Shown here: one piece after another, positions 20,970 to 32,142 of the stretch
Position numbering within the stretch: the first letter of the stretch is position 1
Layout of the letters: every line of letters starts with the position of its first letter
Notes under the pieces: model-generated
Database searches by the model: none
What the model was told of the DNA's origin: nothing
Seen by the model: only the letters and a program-made list of their open reading frames with translations
Source: Cylindrotheca closterium
Lineage: Eukaryota > Bacillariophyta > Bacillariophyceae > Bacillariales > Bacillariaceae
Assembly: GCA_933822405.4 (NCBI GenBank)
Contig: CAKOGP040002358.1
Coordinates: 64,339-128,338, forward strand
Length of the DNA: 64,000 nucleotides
Direction: 5' to 3'
Translations under genes and position numbers: made by a program

Positions 20970-22020
20970 ATGACACACATGTTCGACTCAACGGACTATA
21001 CTATCACATGTGCAAACGGGCACGGAGAACAATTGAGAACCTGCCGAAAACGTGCTCAAACTTTCGCTACTGATTTAGTCTTGGCCGTTTCGAAACTGCG
21101 GTTCCTTCAATTTCACTTTTTCACACTCCAAATGCTCACAAAATCAAAGCAGAGGCTTTATTTTGTCACGAGAGCTACTCCAAAGGAGAGCTACTCGAAT
21201 GTTCATTCAACCTCTACCGTGCTTCGATTGCAATAAAGGCCTCATTTTGGGGCTGGCATGCAAGAGTACTGCTGCGACACCAACTCTTGGAGTATTTGGC
21301 TGAGAGTTATGGCGTACAGCAGGTGAGTTCGTAAGTTGTCTGAACACCAATACACAACACACATACTTCTTTGGCTGGGGGAACCCCGTAAGCGATATCC
21401 CAAAGAGAGAGAAATTTCTGGCTCTCCGGTCCTGCTTCAGCTCCACGTGGGAGCTGTCGTTTGATTTGACTGTGCATGATGTGAAGGGAATAAGGCATAT
21501 ACATACAAAAGTATGATGTGCAAACTTTCCTTGAACGACACTGATCGTTCTAAAGAGAGCAACCCCATGAAGATGGCGGTGCTTCTCAAATCCAGAACAC
21601 ATACTTCTTTGGCTGGGGGAACCCCGTAAGCGATATCCCAAAGAGAGAGCATAACTGGCATTGAGCTATCTCTCCGGTCCGCTTCAGCTCCACGTGGGAG
21701 CTGTCGTTTGTTTTGACTGTGTATGTGAAAAATGGCAAACATACTGGCCTCAACAAGTGTGTGCAAACGTTCCCTGAAAGATGCTGATCCTTAAAAGAGT
21801 GCCACCGGTGATGGGGCCTCTGCTACAACGCGTATATGAAAGTATAGTTGGAGTGTGACTGGAGCATCTGGGAAGTTTGCGTCTAGCCTGTACGCATAAC
21901 GTTCTGTGAACGGTGCGGAAAAGAGAGCAACCGCATATGACGGTGCCTCTGCTGCAACACGAATATGAAATTTTAGTTGCAGTTGGCGAATTCATATACA
22001 CAACAATCAATCACATCATT
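20970..22020. repeat. Degenerate tandem repeats, two clear 239-bp-spaced copies
   Basis: ACACATACTTCTTTGGCTGG through GCTTCAGCTCCACGTGGGAG and on to the GTTTGA/GTTTTG-ACTGTG end occurs at about 21357-21484 and again at about 21596-21722. Looser echoes (GAAAGAT/GAACGACACTGATC, AGAGAGCAACC, GGTGCCTCTGCTGCAACACG) continue to about 22000. Open frames in this interval are by-products of the repeat and are not counted as genes. Confidence 0.65.
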
Positions 22021-22479
22021 GCACACCGCATATTATGGGAAGGATGCAGATTCTGGATGAGGAAGACAGTTTTCTAAGATGGAATATCAATATTGATGAC
22101 ATATTAGTAATAGGAGTAAGGTTGCGTTTCATTCAGATGATGCATCGTATAATATAACTGACGAGCGAACAAGACGCCGAAGTGTCTATGTTTTATTGGC
22201 GACAGTATAGATAGACGACTACCTGGTAGCTTAGAGCTAGAAGTATATAAGGAAGGCGTATCCAACTAGCAACTTTACGACGCAACAATAGTTTCACCAG
22301 TGCTCACTATGGACAGGATTCTACTAGACGAGCACCATATGGTGGACCAGTCTACTATCACACCACATAAACACTCCAGTGTCAATAATGGCTGATTTGG
22401 CGAACACTACCTAGTTAATCATATCGTAACCAAAATTGTCTGCAATGGCATCTAGTACCTGGTACGCTCTACTACAGTG

Positions 22480-23090
22480 ATATCTTTTGGATCTTGTGCC
22501 CGTCTATGCATCAACGCTCCAATCGCAAATTGCTTCACCAGCAGCCATACCATACCTCCACCATACCTCCACATGGCTCTTTTGACAGGACGAAGTTCCA
22601 TATCAGCACCATTGTCCAGCAATGCTTTCATTAAGTCGATTTCAACAACCCTGCAAGCTTATTGGTGATGCAGTGCGATCATTGTTTACGTTCTGTTCAC
22701 CACCAGCCATATAGATACTATATAGAATACCACCATGACGCAACAAAAGTTCGACAACGTTTCAGCGACGACGTTGTCGGACACAAGCTCCATGCAATGG
22801 TGTCCACCTTTTGCATCAACAACCTTCACATTGGCGCCATTCCGTAGCACTATTTCAACTATGATAGTCGCATGCAATTAATGCCGTACGATTGGTATAT
22901 TGTCAACAGCATCAACATTCGCACCAGAGGTCAGTAGAGTAGTTCAACCATGTCCGCAAAACCATGCGTCGAATCACTTGCTGCATGCCACGGTGTCGAA
23001 TTCTATTGTTGCCGAACAAGTCCCATCATCAGCCCCACGGTTGAAAGTAGTCAAGTATTTGCGTTGTTGATGGTGGTCGTCGTCGTGGTG
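22480..23090 (-). pseudogene. Ankyrin-repeat gene remnant
   Basis: On the minus strand, across frames, ankyrin consensus pieces follow one another: LLTSGANVDAVDN (near 22920), IVEIVLRNGANVKVVDAKGG (near 22850-22810), TPLHGAC then VVELLLRHGG (near 22800-22735), and ALLDNGADMELRPVKRAM (near 22625-22570). Stops and frame changes separate them (for example a stop between TPLHGACVRQRRR and NVVELLLRHGG). This is a decayed ankyrin array trapped inside the inverted-repeat segment. Confidence 0.65.
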
Positions 23091-23532
23091 GTCGTGGAAG
23101 TGACTCGGGTTGGCTGCCAAGAATTGAGATGGACGACTACTCTTGTTGTCTCTCATCAGTGGTTCGCTGTAATCTTCTTCAACCACCAGTCCAGCCAGCC
23201 ACTTATTGCTCGGTATGCATACTCCACAGCGTAAAGTACTTGTACTTGCTCATAATAAGTCTGTGGTCTCATATCGAAACCGTATCGTATGACCTTAATC
23301 CCAAAACTTGCCAATCGTAATGACGATGTATAGATTCCACAAGCAATTGTTCATCAAGTACTGATTGCTTATTTGACTATTATTCATTCGTTCATTCAAC
23401 CGTCTTCGTCAACATGATGATAGAGCTGCCATATAAATGGGAGTCTTTTATCCATCGTTACGTAGAGTGGTATTTGAAGGGTTGTAGCGTAGTTGTTTCA
23501 GTTTGGACATCAGCCGTGATGCGGCGGTGATT

Positions 23533-24299
23533 GAATATCTACGTATAATCGGTACCTACATGTAGGAGAGGCTACTCTAAGGCAGAAGTAGATAAACAAA
23601 ATTGGAACACCCGCGATTTTCGGAAAGGTAGGAAGTGTGCTACATAGTTACTTATGAGCTACAGTACCGGTATTGCTCATCCCGCATGAAGACCGGCGTT
23701 TCGTTGAAGGAATATGCGGCGAAGATTTATATTATCAGTGCAATCTATATATAGAATCTGGAATGTTAGGCGACGGCTAAGTTTATTTTTTATGAACAAA
23801 CAGAATTGTAATGTAGAATGTACTATTGTTTCTATATGTTTACGAAGGATGTCTTGCTCCAACAATTTACGTAGGCTGTATTATATTGGTGAATATGCGC
23901 GTATTTGATCTTGTTGAGTGATTCGGCAACGGAATCATACCTTCCGAGATATCAACCTCATCGGCTATGTCTCTCTTTGGGAACGACACATCCCGCATGA
24001 TCTGTACATGTTAACTATTTGGTTGGTGCATCAAGAATAAGAATGACAGCAAGTATGGTGGACGATTCAACTCCAAATTCAATCACTAGTACTTCTTTCT
24101 ATCACTTAGTTACATGTACTACAAGAGAAATTCACAGGAGTTCATATTCCAATCTAATCTTGCATCACACGGTCGATGCAACTCCATCGCCCTACGATGT
24201 TTCCTTCTTTAGAAAGCATCGACCAATAACCTGTATATGCACCGAATAATGTCAATAAAGCAACATGTAGTTGACCCACCACATCAGAATCGTGGAAGT
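23533..24299. other. Intergenic
   Basis: No supported gene between the right inverted-repeat arm and the 3' end of the EF-hand gene. One TACCGGTA palindrome lies near 23665. Confidence 0.5.
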
Positions 24300-25453
24300 T
24301 TAATTCTTCTTCTTCGGCGTCACTTCTTGCGGAACACCATTACTCTTTGTGGGTGCTGCAGGCTTGTCTTCCTTCTTCACTAGCTTCTTTCGTGACGCTT
24401 CATCAATAAAGTTCCAGACTAATGGGATGGCCAAACTAAAGATGGCAAACCCAACGATCGTTTCCGTGACCGTCTCCCAATGGGATCCATTTTCAATGGG
24501 CAAAATGTCGACAACTTTTGCCGCCGTGTAGGGTACTCCCAAAATGACAATCAAATAATAGACAACCATTCGGGACATGATTTGACCGCAGCAGACTGCC
24601 ATAATGGAAGAGAACTCTTCTTCGTCGATTCCACCGCTATTGTCATGGTCCGCGGCCTCGAACATGCCGTCACAAGTCGTCTTGATGGGAGGCTATGAAA
24701 AAAATGATGATTGATGAAAGCAGAAGTAGTTTGGTCAAGCGTCGTTTGCAAGCAGGGGAATGACGACGATATTGGACCATAATCGAAGAGCAACAAAGGA
24801 CAAGATAATAAATGAGCGTGTCAGCAAATGATCAAACGCGTCTATATATATGTAGACAACAGCACTTGAGCACAACTTACATAACATGCGGGTGCGCCAA
24901 CAAACTTGGAAAGCTTCAAATGGATCAACAAAAGACCGGCGTACAACTCGTCTTTGGTCACTTCGCCATTCCCGGTATTGTCCATGCTCTTAAAGGTCGA
25001 CGAGACCATCATTTTGAATGGCTTGCTATTGGTGAGCAAATTGCCGTTCTTACCGGAAGTTATTTTCTTGACGATTTGGTAGATTAAGCGAAAGAATAGA
25101 AGCACAAAACTAACGGCAGATGTGTAGAATAGAACCTTGAACACTGTAATCAAATTGTAGCATTGATTTTGTTTGAAATAATACAATAGGTATATACAAT
25201 ATTATATGATTGGATGAAGCAAACAAAAGCGTGATGATGAGATATGGGCTTGATATGTTGAACGACAAGACAAGAGAGAGCATACAATGATTTGCAGCGT
25301 TTCCAGTCCTGCAAAAAGAAGAATAACTAATCTGCAACCATTAGACTTACGGATTTCGTTTCTCATCATACTGGTGTCATCTTGACTCGAAGTGACCTCA
25401 TCCTCCACGGTTTCCTCCACAACAGCAACAACTGAAGTATCGTTATCGTTCAT
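24300..25453 (-). CDS. EF-hand membrane protein (4 exons, one 23-nt microexon)
   Basis: Model: exons 25453-25351, 25308-25286, 25135-24881 and 24692-24300. All splice sites are GT-AG, phases are consistent, and the total is 257 residues. Exon 1 is an acidic cytosolic tail. Residues about 42-65 form a membrane helix (VLFYTSAVSFVLLFFRLIYQ). The first EF-hand loop is DNTGNGEVTKDE (94-105) and the second is DHDNSGGIDEEE (142-153), both with Asp at position 1 and Glu at position 12, so Ca2+ binding is expected. Two further hydrophobic segments (about 168-188 and 203-222) precede a Lys-rich tail. It may be a Ca2+-regulated membrane protein. I do not recognise a channel pore. The 23-nt second exon is inferred from phase and continuity (NEIR joined to LETLQII joined to VLFYT) and needs transcript support. 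Confidence 0.72.
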
Positions 25454-25952
25454 CTTTGCGGATTATTTGCTTTCTTTATTTGTCTATTGGTTTGTTGCTT
25501 GGCTTATTCGATTAGATTTGCTTGCTTGCTTGCCTCTTTTGTATTAATAAGAGTGAGTTGAAAACAAACGAAGATTATTGTCAGACGAAAGTGAAACCGC
25601 CTTCATCGATCATATATCGTCGCATGCCGCATGCGAACCGCAAACGTCGGATATTTCCTTTGCTCCAATTCTCCGAAGCACCAACAGGGAATGACTACTT
25701 TGAATAACTTCTTATACACAAAAGATGGATATAACGGCTATGTGTCCATACAGTCACAAGGACTACTACCAAGCACAAGGCAGACTCTAGCCACAATCAC
25801 GGAGATGGAAAGTAAATAGTAGCAGATCGTTATTTGTTTTTAATCCCTAATGCTCGGTGTTCCTCGGTGGGACTTGTTTCATTTCTCATGTTCCTTGGAG
25901 GAAATTCACTAGTCCGTTCCTTTATAGATCTCTCTCTCTCTCTTTTTGTTTT
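25454..25952. other. Intergenic
   Basis: Promoter side of the EF-hand gene and 3' flank of the secreted coiled-coil gene. A TCTCTC run lies at about 25928-25941. No gene seen. Confidence 0.5.
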
Positions 25953-27116
25953 TTATACGCTCAAGTTGAGAGACAGTCCAAGGTTTCCCGGTCCAACACC
26001 ATTGGTGAATCCATTAGGTCCCAAGAATGGAGCATACTCATCCGGAACACAAGACAACTGTATGTTGCCGCGTCCCTGTTGGTAGGAACCTTGCAAGTTA
26101 AAGTTGGTATCGGGAATTCGGTAGGCAACTCCAATGTTCCAAGGTGATGTTTGTCCGTACAATTGCATTTGCAATTGTTGGATCATTTGTTGTTGCTGTT
26201 GCAAGAATTGCATGGCAGTTTGATGCTGTTGGGCCGACTTGAGTTGGATATCGGTTGCCCGCTTTCCGGATTCCGCAACACTGGTCATGACGGATTGAAG
26301 GTAAGAGCGTTCCGATGAGTAATCCCAATCAGATCCTTCTCGAGTGGCATCTTCGGCGGCAGCAGTGAATTGTCCATCCGCTTGCAACATGGCTTCGTAA
26401 TCGGAAGCACCAGTAGTCTTAGAGGCAACTCGGTACTTTGACAATGCTTGTTCTCTCAATAGAGCCAATTGACGAAGGTACAAGACTTGAAGAGGAGCGT
26501 CCAAGGCAGCCTCGAGCTGTTCCAACTTGCGATCGTATTCCGAAGCTCCAGCGGCATCCGAAGCGTCCGGTGCACTCTTGGCAAAGTCTTCCAAAGCCTT
26601 GTTGCAGATGGTATCAGCCTCGGCTCCGAAATCAGAAACAATCTTAGATTCAATAACAATCTTGCGTCTCAAATCTTCAATCTACATTTTGATACAATAT
26701 GAGTTGATGGATTGATGGATTGATGGATTGATGGATTGATGGTGTATACGTATAATCATGTCATGTGCATGTCAAACAAATCATGTCGCAAAAAAAAGAT
26801 TGGAAGAAGAAAAAAAGAGAAATTGTAAGTTGAAAGCTTTGCAGAAAGAAAGAAAAAAGATGGTTCACAACTGAAGCATCTCGTGTGCACACTCAGTACT
26901 GAATGCATGGTCGGTGAATTGTTCACCAAAAGTATCACTTACCGCATCGGTGGCCGCTTCCAACACTGAAGTCTTGACAGTTTCCAATTGAGTCGAGTAG
27001 GTACTTTCAGATCCACCTCGTGGAATCCCCCATGCAGCTAATCGTGATGTCGAGCTGGAGGCAGAGGCATTAGATGCCAATACCAAGAGTGCCAATGAAA
27101 ACAGTAGTCGAGTCAT
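25953..27116 (-). CDS. Secreted/plastid-route coiled-coil protein (2 exons)
   Basis: Exons 27116-26943 and 26681-25953 join in phase 0 (GTAAGT donor, TGTAG acceptor) to give 300 residues. The N-terminus MTRLLFSLALLVLASNASAS is a signal peptide. It is followed by WGIPRGG, a motif type often seen after the signal peptide in diatom secreted or plastid-directed proteins. The middle (about 60-215) is helical and Ala/Glu/Gln-rich with a poly-Gln patch (QQQQQMIQQLQMQ). The C-terminal 70 residues are Gly/Pro/Asn-rich with possible beta repeats (NFNLQGSYQQG; NLGLSLNLSV). No named domain. The 261-nt intron contains an ATGGATTG microsatellite. Confidence 0.72.
26704..26742. repeat. 8-bp microsatellite (ATGGATTG)n within an intron
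   Basis: About five tandem units inside the intron of the secreted coiled-coil gene, close to its acceptor. Confidence 0.85.
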
Positions 27117-28841
27117 GATTGATGATGTCTGATGTTTGTTGGTTGAAATGCTGGATGACTATATGTATGTAGTATTGATGAGCAGGAAAGAGTAGCGTAC
27201 GGTACGGTAGGTACTGGGTGCGAATTATTGTGTTTTGAAATCAAGAAAAGGCTTGCTACAATAGCTTTCTCTTGTGTAGTTTAACCTTTTGCTGATGATG
27301 AACGATGGGCAATCAACGCACAAGGCCATTGGCAGTCGGTACAGTATTCGGTGCGTTTCTCACACCTCCAAGTGGCATGTCAAAATCAAACAATGGGTTA
27401 TGAGCACCCTCGAATGTGATGGATCTTCGACTCCTCCGAACAAACGAATCAATCAATAATCAATCTACCGGTATGATCTTCTTGAATGGTTTTTCGCGAT
27501 AGCACTGGCAATCATACTCGTAGTATACGTCTATCATTATTTAGAGTGAGCCATTTAACTAGCAGCTCGCAGTCTTTGCTCTTCATTGAAACGGAATTGA
27601 AGAAATCTAAGTCGCATCGATTGGTAGTAATTGGTGGGAATGCTTCTTCTAGTGCCACCACTGCCTCCTCCAGCCCCACCAGCCATATCACTTTCTGCCA
27701 CTCAAGCAACAAGCCGAGAGTAGGCATAGATACATTCAAATCATTTGGGATTTTCAATGTCCGTGGCCCTTTTCCTTGTTTCGATGATGTGCACAGCCCT
27801 CGTCAGCACTCCTCCTTCTTTCCACCTGCAGGCTACCCCGACGACCACTGTGCTGAGACGACCATCATTCGTTCAGCGCATATCCTTTCCTATCGTACAT
27901 GTAGCTATACAAGGGATCATTGCCTCCTTGAAACTCAATACTATAGATTCCGTTTGACTTCTACCTTCAAGCTCACAAAGTGACATCTCCTCCTCGTCTG
28001 GTTGCTTTCAGCACCTGACATGACAACAATACCGAGGAGGCTTCTCTCACCGATAGCTCTCCGATATCTTTTTTTCTTCGTATCAGAGCCACAAACTTGC
28101 CTTGTATATCGTCTCGTATATGGTCTCATGCATGATGTTCTATTTCAGCAGTTGACTACTACAAATGCTATAGTAGTAGTACGACCACACGAAATGAGAC
28201 CGACATGATCTTTTGAAAACATGAGATCGTTCTAAGATACGCCGCACGCTGTGACATAATATGCCCGGTCAATCGTCCGCACTACCATATCATTGCTGTT
28301 AGTGTGCATCATGCATGATGATGTCCAGTCGTATATTTGCCCAAGAAGAAGCCGGCATCACGCAGTGTCTTCTGCTCTATTATTCTTTTGCTACGTGCTT
28401 CTTTCCGAATGACTCGTATATGCACTCTATGAAGCGCTTTCGTCCACTTGCCGCCAACACTTTTTAAGAAGCAGGCATCTTTGTGAAGTCGTAGTCATAT
28501 CGAATATAATATATACTGTAGGCACATGACAGCCACCCGATGATTTGACAATAAGATTGATTGATTCTGCGATTTTGGGAGAAGTTCAACCTTGATCACG
28601 CATTTGGATTTTCTTTCTCTTCTTCGCCACGTGAATCTTTCCGACTCGCACGCTTTCTCTTATGGATCTTGCTACCCTCAACTGAAAGTCCACGCGCCGC
28701 GTACTTATTGATGACCAAACGTTTGGAGCTAAACAAATCGATGGCCATTTTGTCAACTCTATACTTCGAAACTGCGGAAGAAGACATTCGATACGAAAAT
28801 CTTGACCACAACTGAACGTACAATAATTCGCATCTGAGACG
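27117..28841. other. 1.7-kb region without a supported gene
   Basis: Open frames of 60-165 codons occur on both strands (for example 27486-27983 plus and 27512-27757 minus), but none has a start in good context, a domain or a consistent splice model. The last 300 bp are the likely promoter of the downstream gene. An upstream coding exon for that gene cannot be excluded. Confidence 0.45.
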
Positions 28842-30311
28842 ATGACATCAGAGACCCCCTTAGATGGCAACCTGTACCTATGGTTCAGCTTTTATGATCC
28901 CCAAGGGAACTATTCGTCATCTATACTTTCCGAAGAGGTGGAGTACTGGTTGATCAAAGAGTTCCTATGTAATGATGGAGATGGGATGGTTTCTGTCCGA
29001 CTGATTCAAGACTCCTTATTGACTAGTTCCTGTCATGGTGACACCTTTCTGCGGGAGCAAAACCGCTTGAGGAAACGACGAAGATTAGCTTTACCGGCCG
29101 ACATGGTCGTTCTATGGAATTTCCCCACATCCGACATTACGACAGCAAAACTATATCCACAACAACAAGAAGAACAAGAACAAGAACAAACCAAAGAAGA
29201 CGCCTCCTCCTCCGTACCGCTTGCATATTCGTTGTGGAACGTCAGTTTTCCAATATACGACTGGGGATCCGCCAACGACCCAACGCTGGTGCAAAAGGAT
29301 ATGCAGCACTTACTGGAACAAAAGCTTTGGAACAAGGAGTTGGGGGTTCCCATTCCAGGAAGTCACGTTTCGATACAAGGAGACGAACAGGAAGGCTTCT
29401 CGATTCCGATTCTTCTTGCAACCATGTCCCCAACAGCAACGACAGCAATACAACCAGGCGGAATGACACCACCACTTTTGAGTGGACCACGAAAGATTGA
29501 ACCGAGAGAAGCTCACGTGCTAATCGTGATTGGAGCGGTGCTGATTGTTCTTCAGACCATCTTTTCGTTACTACTGCATCGATACGGCAAGAACTTTCGA
29601 GCCTCGCAGGAGCAGCAGCAGCAGCAACAGCAAAAAGAGAGGGAAGCACTGCTCAACGAAGGACAAGGTGTCGATCAAATGCTACGTGCGTCCAAAGGGT
29701 TTGTGGAAATTGACCGTCGCTTGGTCACGATAGAACCTAGTGAACAGTTGGTCGTGTCATCGGAACGACCATCCACCACCAACAAGAAACCAAATGGAGG
29801 GCGAACCGTCACCAAGAATAAGGAGGCACACGAAAAAAACAAATCGAAATCGAAAACGGCTGCCATCACCAAGGACCCGACTGACGAAAAGCAGAAGGAC
29901 GTTACGATGAAAGAACGAAGAAGGTCGTCGTCATCCCATCATGTCAAGAAAAAGGAACGAGACTCAATATCATCTACCAAGCAAAAGGAACGACACTCCA
30001 TATCATCCATGGAACAGAAGAAAGAAGCGAAAGATACTCATGCCAAGAAGAATCATCATCGACGACATAGTCATGAAGTTGGGAAAAGGAAACAGCAACG
30101 GCATAGCCATTCTTCTTCTTCTTCTTCCCGCCACAGAGAGAAGGGACGAAACCAGGATACGACTCCGCTTCGAAGGAGCGAGGGAACTATTGACGAAGCC
30201 AAGATGTTCTTTGAAAAGCTTTCTACCTCTTCGGTGGGACCCACCACTGGTGCTATGGCGAAGAAGAACCAACGCACCAGCCATGCAATCGATGATACAC
30301 AAGCACTTTAG
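28842..30311 (+). CDS. Single-pass membrane protein with basic Ser/Lys-rich tail
   Basis: 489 residues, single exon. Residues 1-220 contain many aromatic residues and look folded, probably luminal or extracellular. One membrane helix lies at about 225-245 (HVLIVIGAVLIVLQTIFSLLL). The rest is a long, highly charged cytosolic tail with poly-Gln (257-264), KERxxxSS-type repeats (KKERDSISSTKQKERHSISS) and His/Ser/Arg-rich stretches. No recognised domain. The ATG at 28842 is preceded in frame by TAA five codons earlier, so an additional upstream exon carrying a signal peptide would have to be spliced in; I see no obvious one. Confidence 0.6.
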   Translation: MTSETPLDGNLYLWFSFYDPQGNYSSSILSEEVEYWLIKEFLCNDGDGMVSVRLIQDSLLTSSCHGDTFLREQNRLRKRRRLALPADMVVLWNFPTSDITTAKLYPQQQEEQEQEQTKEDASSSVPLAYSLWNVSFPIYDWGSANDPTLVQKDMQHLLEQKLWNKELGVPIPGSHVSIQGDEQEGFSIPILLATMSPTATTAIQPGGMTPPLLSGPRKIEPREAHVLIVIGAVLIVLQTIFSLLLHRYGKNFRASQEQQQQQQQKEREALLNEGQGVDQMLRASKGFVEIDRRLVTIEPSEQLVVSSERPSTTNKKPNGGRTVTKNKEAHEKNKSKSKTAAITKDPTDEKQKDVTMKERRRSSSSHHVKKKERDSISSTKQKERHSISSMEQKKEAKDTHAKKNHHRRHSHEVGKRKQQRHSHSSSSSSRHREKGRNQDTTPLRRSEGTIDEAKMFFEKLSTSSVGPTTGAMAKKNQRTSHAIDDTQAL

Positions 30312-30781
30312 GCAATTCATAAAATTAGACTACCTGTAGATAATAGTTGTAAATGCAGTTTTAAAAAATATACATTGCTGGAAGTGCTTTGTACTCGATT
30401 GAGCAAGTCACTTGACTTTTATATTCCACCATCTGCACTGGGACCGTGCGGGCTGAGGGGGTGATCTATACAATATTCTCCCCTCCCCGCAAAGTTAGAA
30501 TGCCAAATTTCAAATTTCAAACCCATCATAAAATTCCACGTGCGCATTTTTGCTGCGAGCATGCAATGACAATAACAACACAATACTGTAATAAAACAAT
30601 AGAAAGGACAATCAAAGGAGCGTCCTTGGTCATCAACCGCCGCATTCATTCCTTTTTCAGATTCAATCACCTTGAAAGAAACGAAGCAACAAGGTACAAG
30701 CTACAAGCTACCATTAAGCAACGAAGCAACGAAGCAACGAAGCAACAAACAACTAATTCCAAAATAGACAGAGGAACGAAA
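30312..30781. other. Intergenic / 5' UTR
   Basis: Contains repeated GAAGCAACGAAGCAAC blocks at about 30715-30748, directly upstream of the next start codon. The reading frame of the next gene is open through here (to 30446) but lacks an ATG. Confidence 0.5.
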
Positions 30782-31453
30782 ATGGCTGTGATGATCTCCT
30801 TTATGAACCACAGCATGAATCTTTCGAATATCAGCTGGCTTGCCTTCCTTTGGATTATTCTTGCCGTCGTCTCCCTTCCTGCTTCCGCTGCAACGTCCTT
30901 GGTTGATTCTACAACTACTTCCATTGTTAGTACGCATCAATACTCACATTCACACACACACTCACACTCACATTCACATCAATACACATCTGCTGCATCA
31001 GATTCAATAACATCATCGTTGATCGCATCCTACTTGGGTGGTAATAGATCATCTACCGGTATTGATATTAATACGGGACGGAGGATCCTCAAAGCCGCTG
31101 TTGTTCAAATACCTCGAGGAGGAGGAGAAGGTCGTCGTGGTGGGAACAATCAGGTCAATAAGAAGCAAAAGGGAAAGAAGGGTGCCAACAATGACGTGGT
31201 GGCGCATTCCAAAGACTTGGGTACCTTTGTTCGCATGGGAGTCGAGGCAACACTGGGAATACTGTTCATATTTCTGAGCGAAGCATCTTCGAGTGAACAA
31301 CATCAGCCTTTCAAGAACAAGATGGTTGTGTCGGGAGGCGTCTGTATGGCGTTGTTGCTGGTAGAGATTGCGCGCTTTCTCGGGGAAGATGCGGCCAAGC
31401 TCTCATTGGCAGCTTTGGCCATGGTCACTGTGCTCTTTTTGCTTCAGCCGTAA
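30782..31453 (+). CDS. Small secretory-pathway membrane protein, His/Ser-rich
   Basis: 223 residues from ATG 30782 (context GAAAATGG). A signal peptide ends near LPASAA (residues 34-39). A His-Ser repeat (SHSHTHSHSHSH, about 55-66) may bind metal. The motif QIPRGGGEGRRGG (about 113-125) resembles the RGG motif that follows signal peptides in diatom secreted proteins. Two hydrophobic segments, about 155-170 (VEATLGILFIFLSE) and 180-222 (VVSGGVCMALLLVEI; LAALAMVTVLFLL), suggest a membrane protein. No named family. Confidence 0.62.
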   Translation: MAVMISFMNHSMNLSNISWLAFLWIILAVVSLPASAATSLVDSTTTSIVSTHQYSHSHTHSHSHSHQYTSAASDSITSSLIASYLGGNRSSTGIDINTGRRILKAAVVQIPRGGGEGRRGGNNQVNKKQKGKKGANNDVVAHSKDLGTFVRMGVEATLGILFIFLSEASSSEQHQPFKNKMVVSGGVCMALLLVEIARFLGEDAAKLSLAALAMVTVLFLLQP

Positions 31454-32142
31454 GGGCAAAGGAATACACAGAACAATAAAATGCAAGCATATGAAGCAAG
31501 ATCTACAGAATTCTATATAAAATTATGACGATCGATTGGTGATTCATTGGTGTGCTGGGCTATTGCCGCTGTCGGATTATTGAATGATATGGCATATTAT
31601 GGACTGCCATTTGCAAGCAATACTGATTCTTCTTGCTTCTGAAACTGAAAGAGGATAGCGCCACATGATAACAAATGGATGGATCAATCGAATTGTTCCA
31701 TGAATGAATGCAGCATGTTCTGTATATTGGTGGGCCTATGGCGGATAGGACTAGTATACGATGGATTCGGGTCTTCTTCGCGCTCTAGCTAGACTAGTAT
31801 TAGGAATGGCGGATGACGTATCAGGCTTCCTTTTTGCATCTATTGATGTTATTCAATAAGATTATATTGCCATCGCATATTCATACAGTAATACCAGCCG
31901 GTATAATACATGTTGCGCCAATGCGATGCTAATAATTCGACCACGAGCCGAGTGGTGCCTTGAAAGCCGCATACGTATCTAACATTGGAAGAAAATAAGG
32001 ATATTAGAACATACATCCGGCATTGGCTCTACTAGTCGTTTTTGTATGGTAGCTTGAAAGCATTTCTATTATAGATGGAAGCGAGTAATAAACTATACGC
32101 GCTACTCTCGTGCCAGTCCATCGGATACAAAGTAGCAGGTAC
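31454..32142. other. Intergenic between convergent genes
   Basis: No gene seen. A+T-rich 3' flanks. Confidence 0.55.

Larger units (their letters stand above)
20411..23532. mobile_element. 3.1-kb element-like segment bounded by ~250-bp inverted repeats
   Basis: The left arm 20411-20657 and the right arm 23264-23532 are near-identical in opposite orientation. Matching landmarks are GAAACAACTACGCTATAACC, GGATAAAAGACTCCCATTTA, TCATGTTGACGAAGACGGTT, CATCGTCATTACGATTGGCA and CGATATGAGACC, in the same order after reverse complementing. Arms differ by scattered substitutions and small indels, so the event is not recent. The interior has no transposase-like open frame; it holds tandem repeats (21357-21722) and ankyrin-gene debris. 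This fits a non-autonomous foldback/long-TIR element or an inverted duplication flanking unrelated DNA. A target-site duplication was not identified. Confidence 0.65.

Noticed and set aside
20970..22010. Frames of 60-145 codons in the 21-kb repeats
   Set aside because: Caused by tandem repetition. The same peptide appears in different frames in different copies.
27486..27983. 165-codon plus-strand frame
   Set aside because: It lacks an ATG start in good context, Ser/His-rich composition typical of non-coding DNA here, and no splice or domain support.
30446..30781. N-terminal extension of the small membrane protein
   Set aside because: The frame is open but has no ATG. ATG 30782 gives a clear signal peptide.
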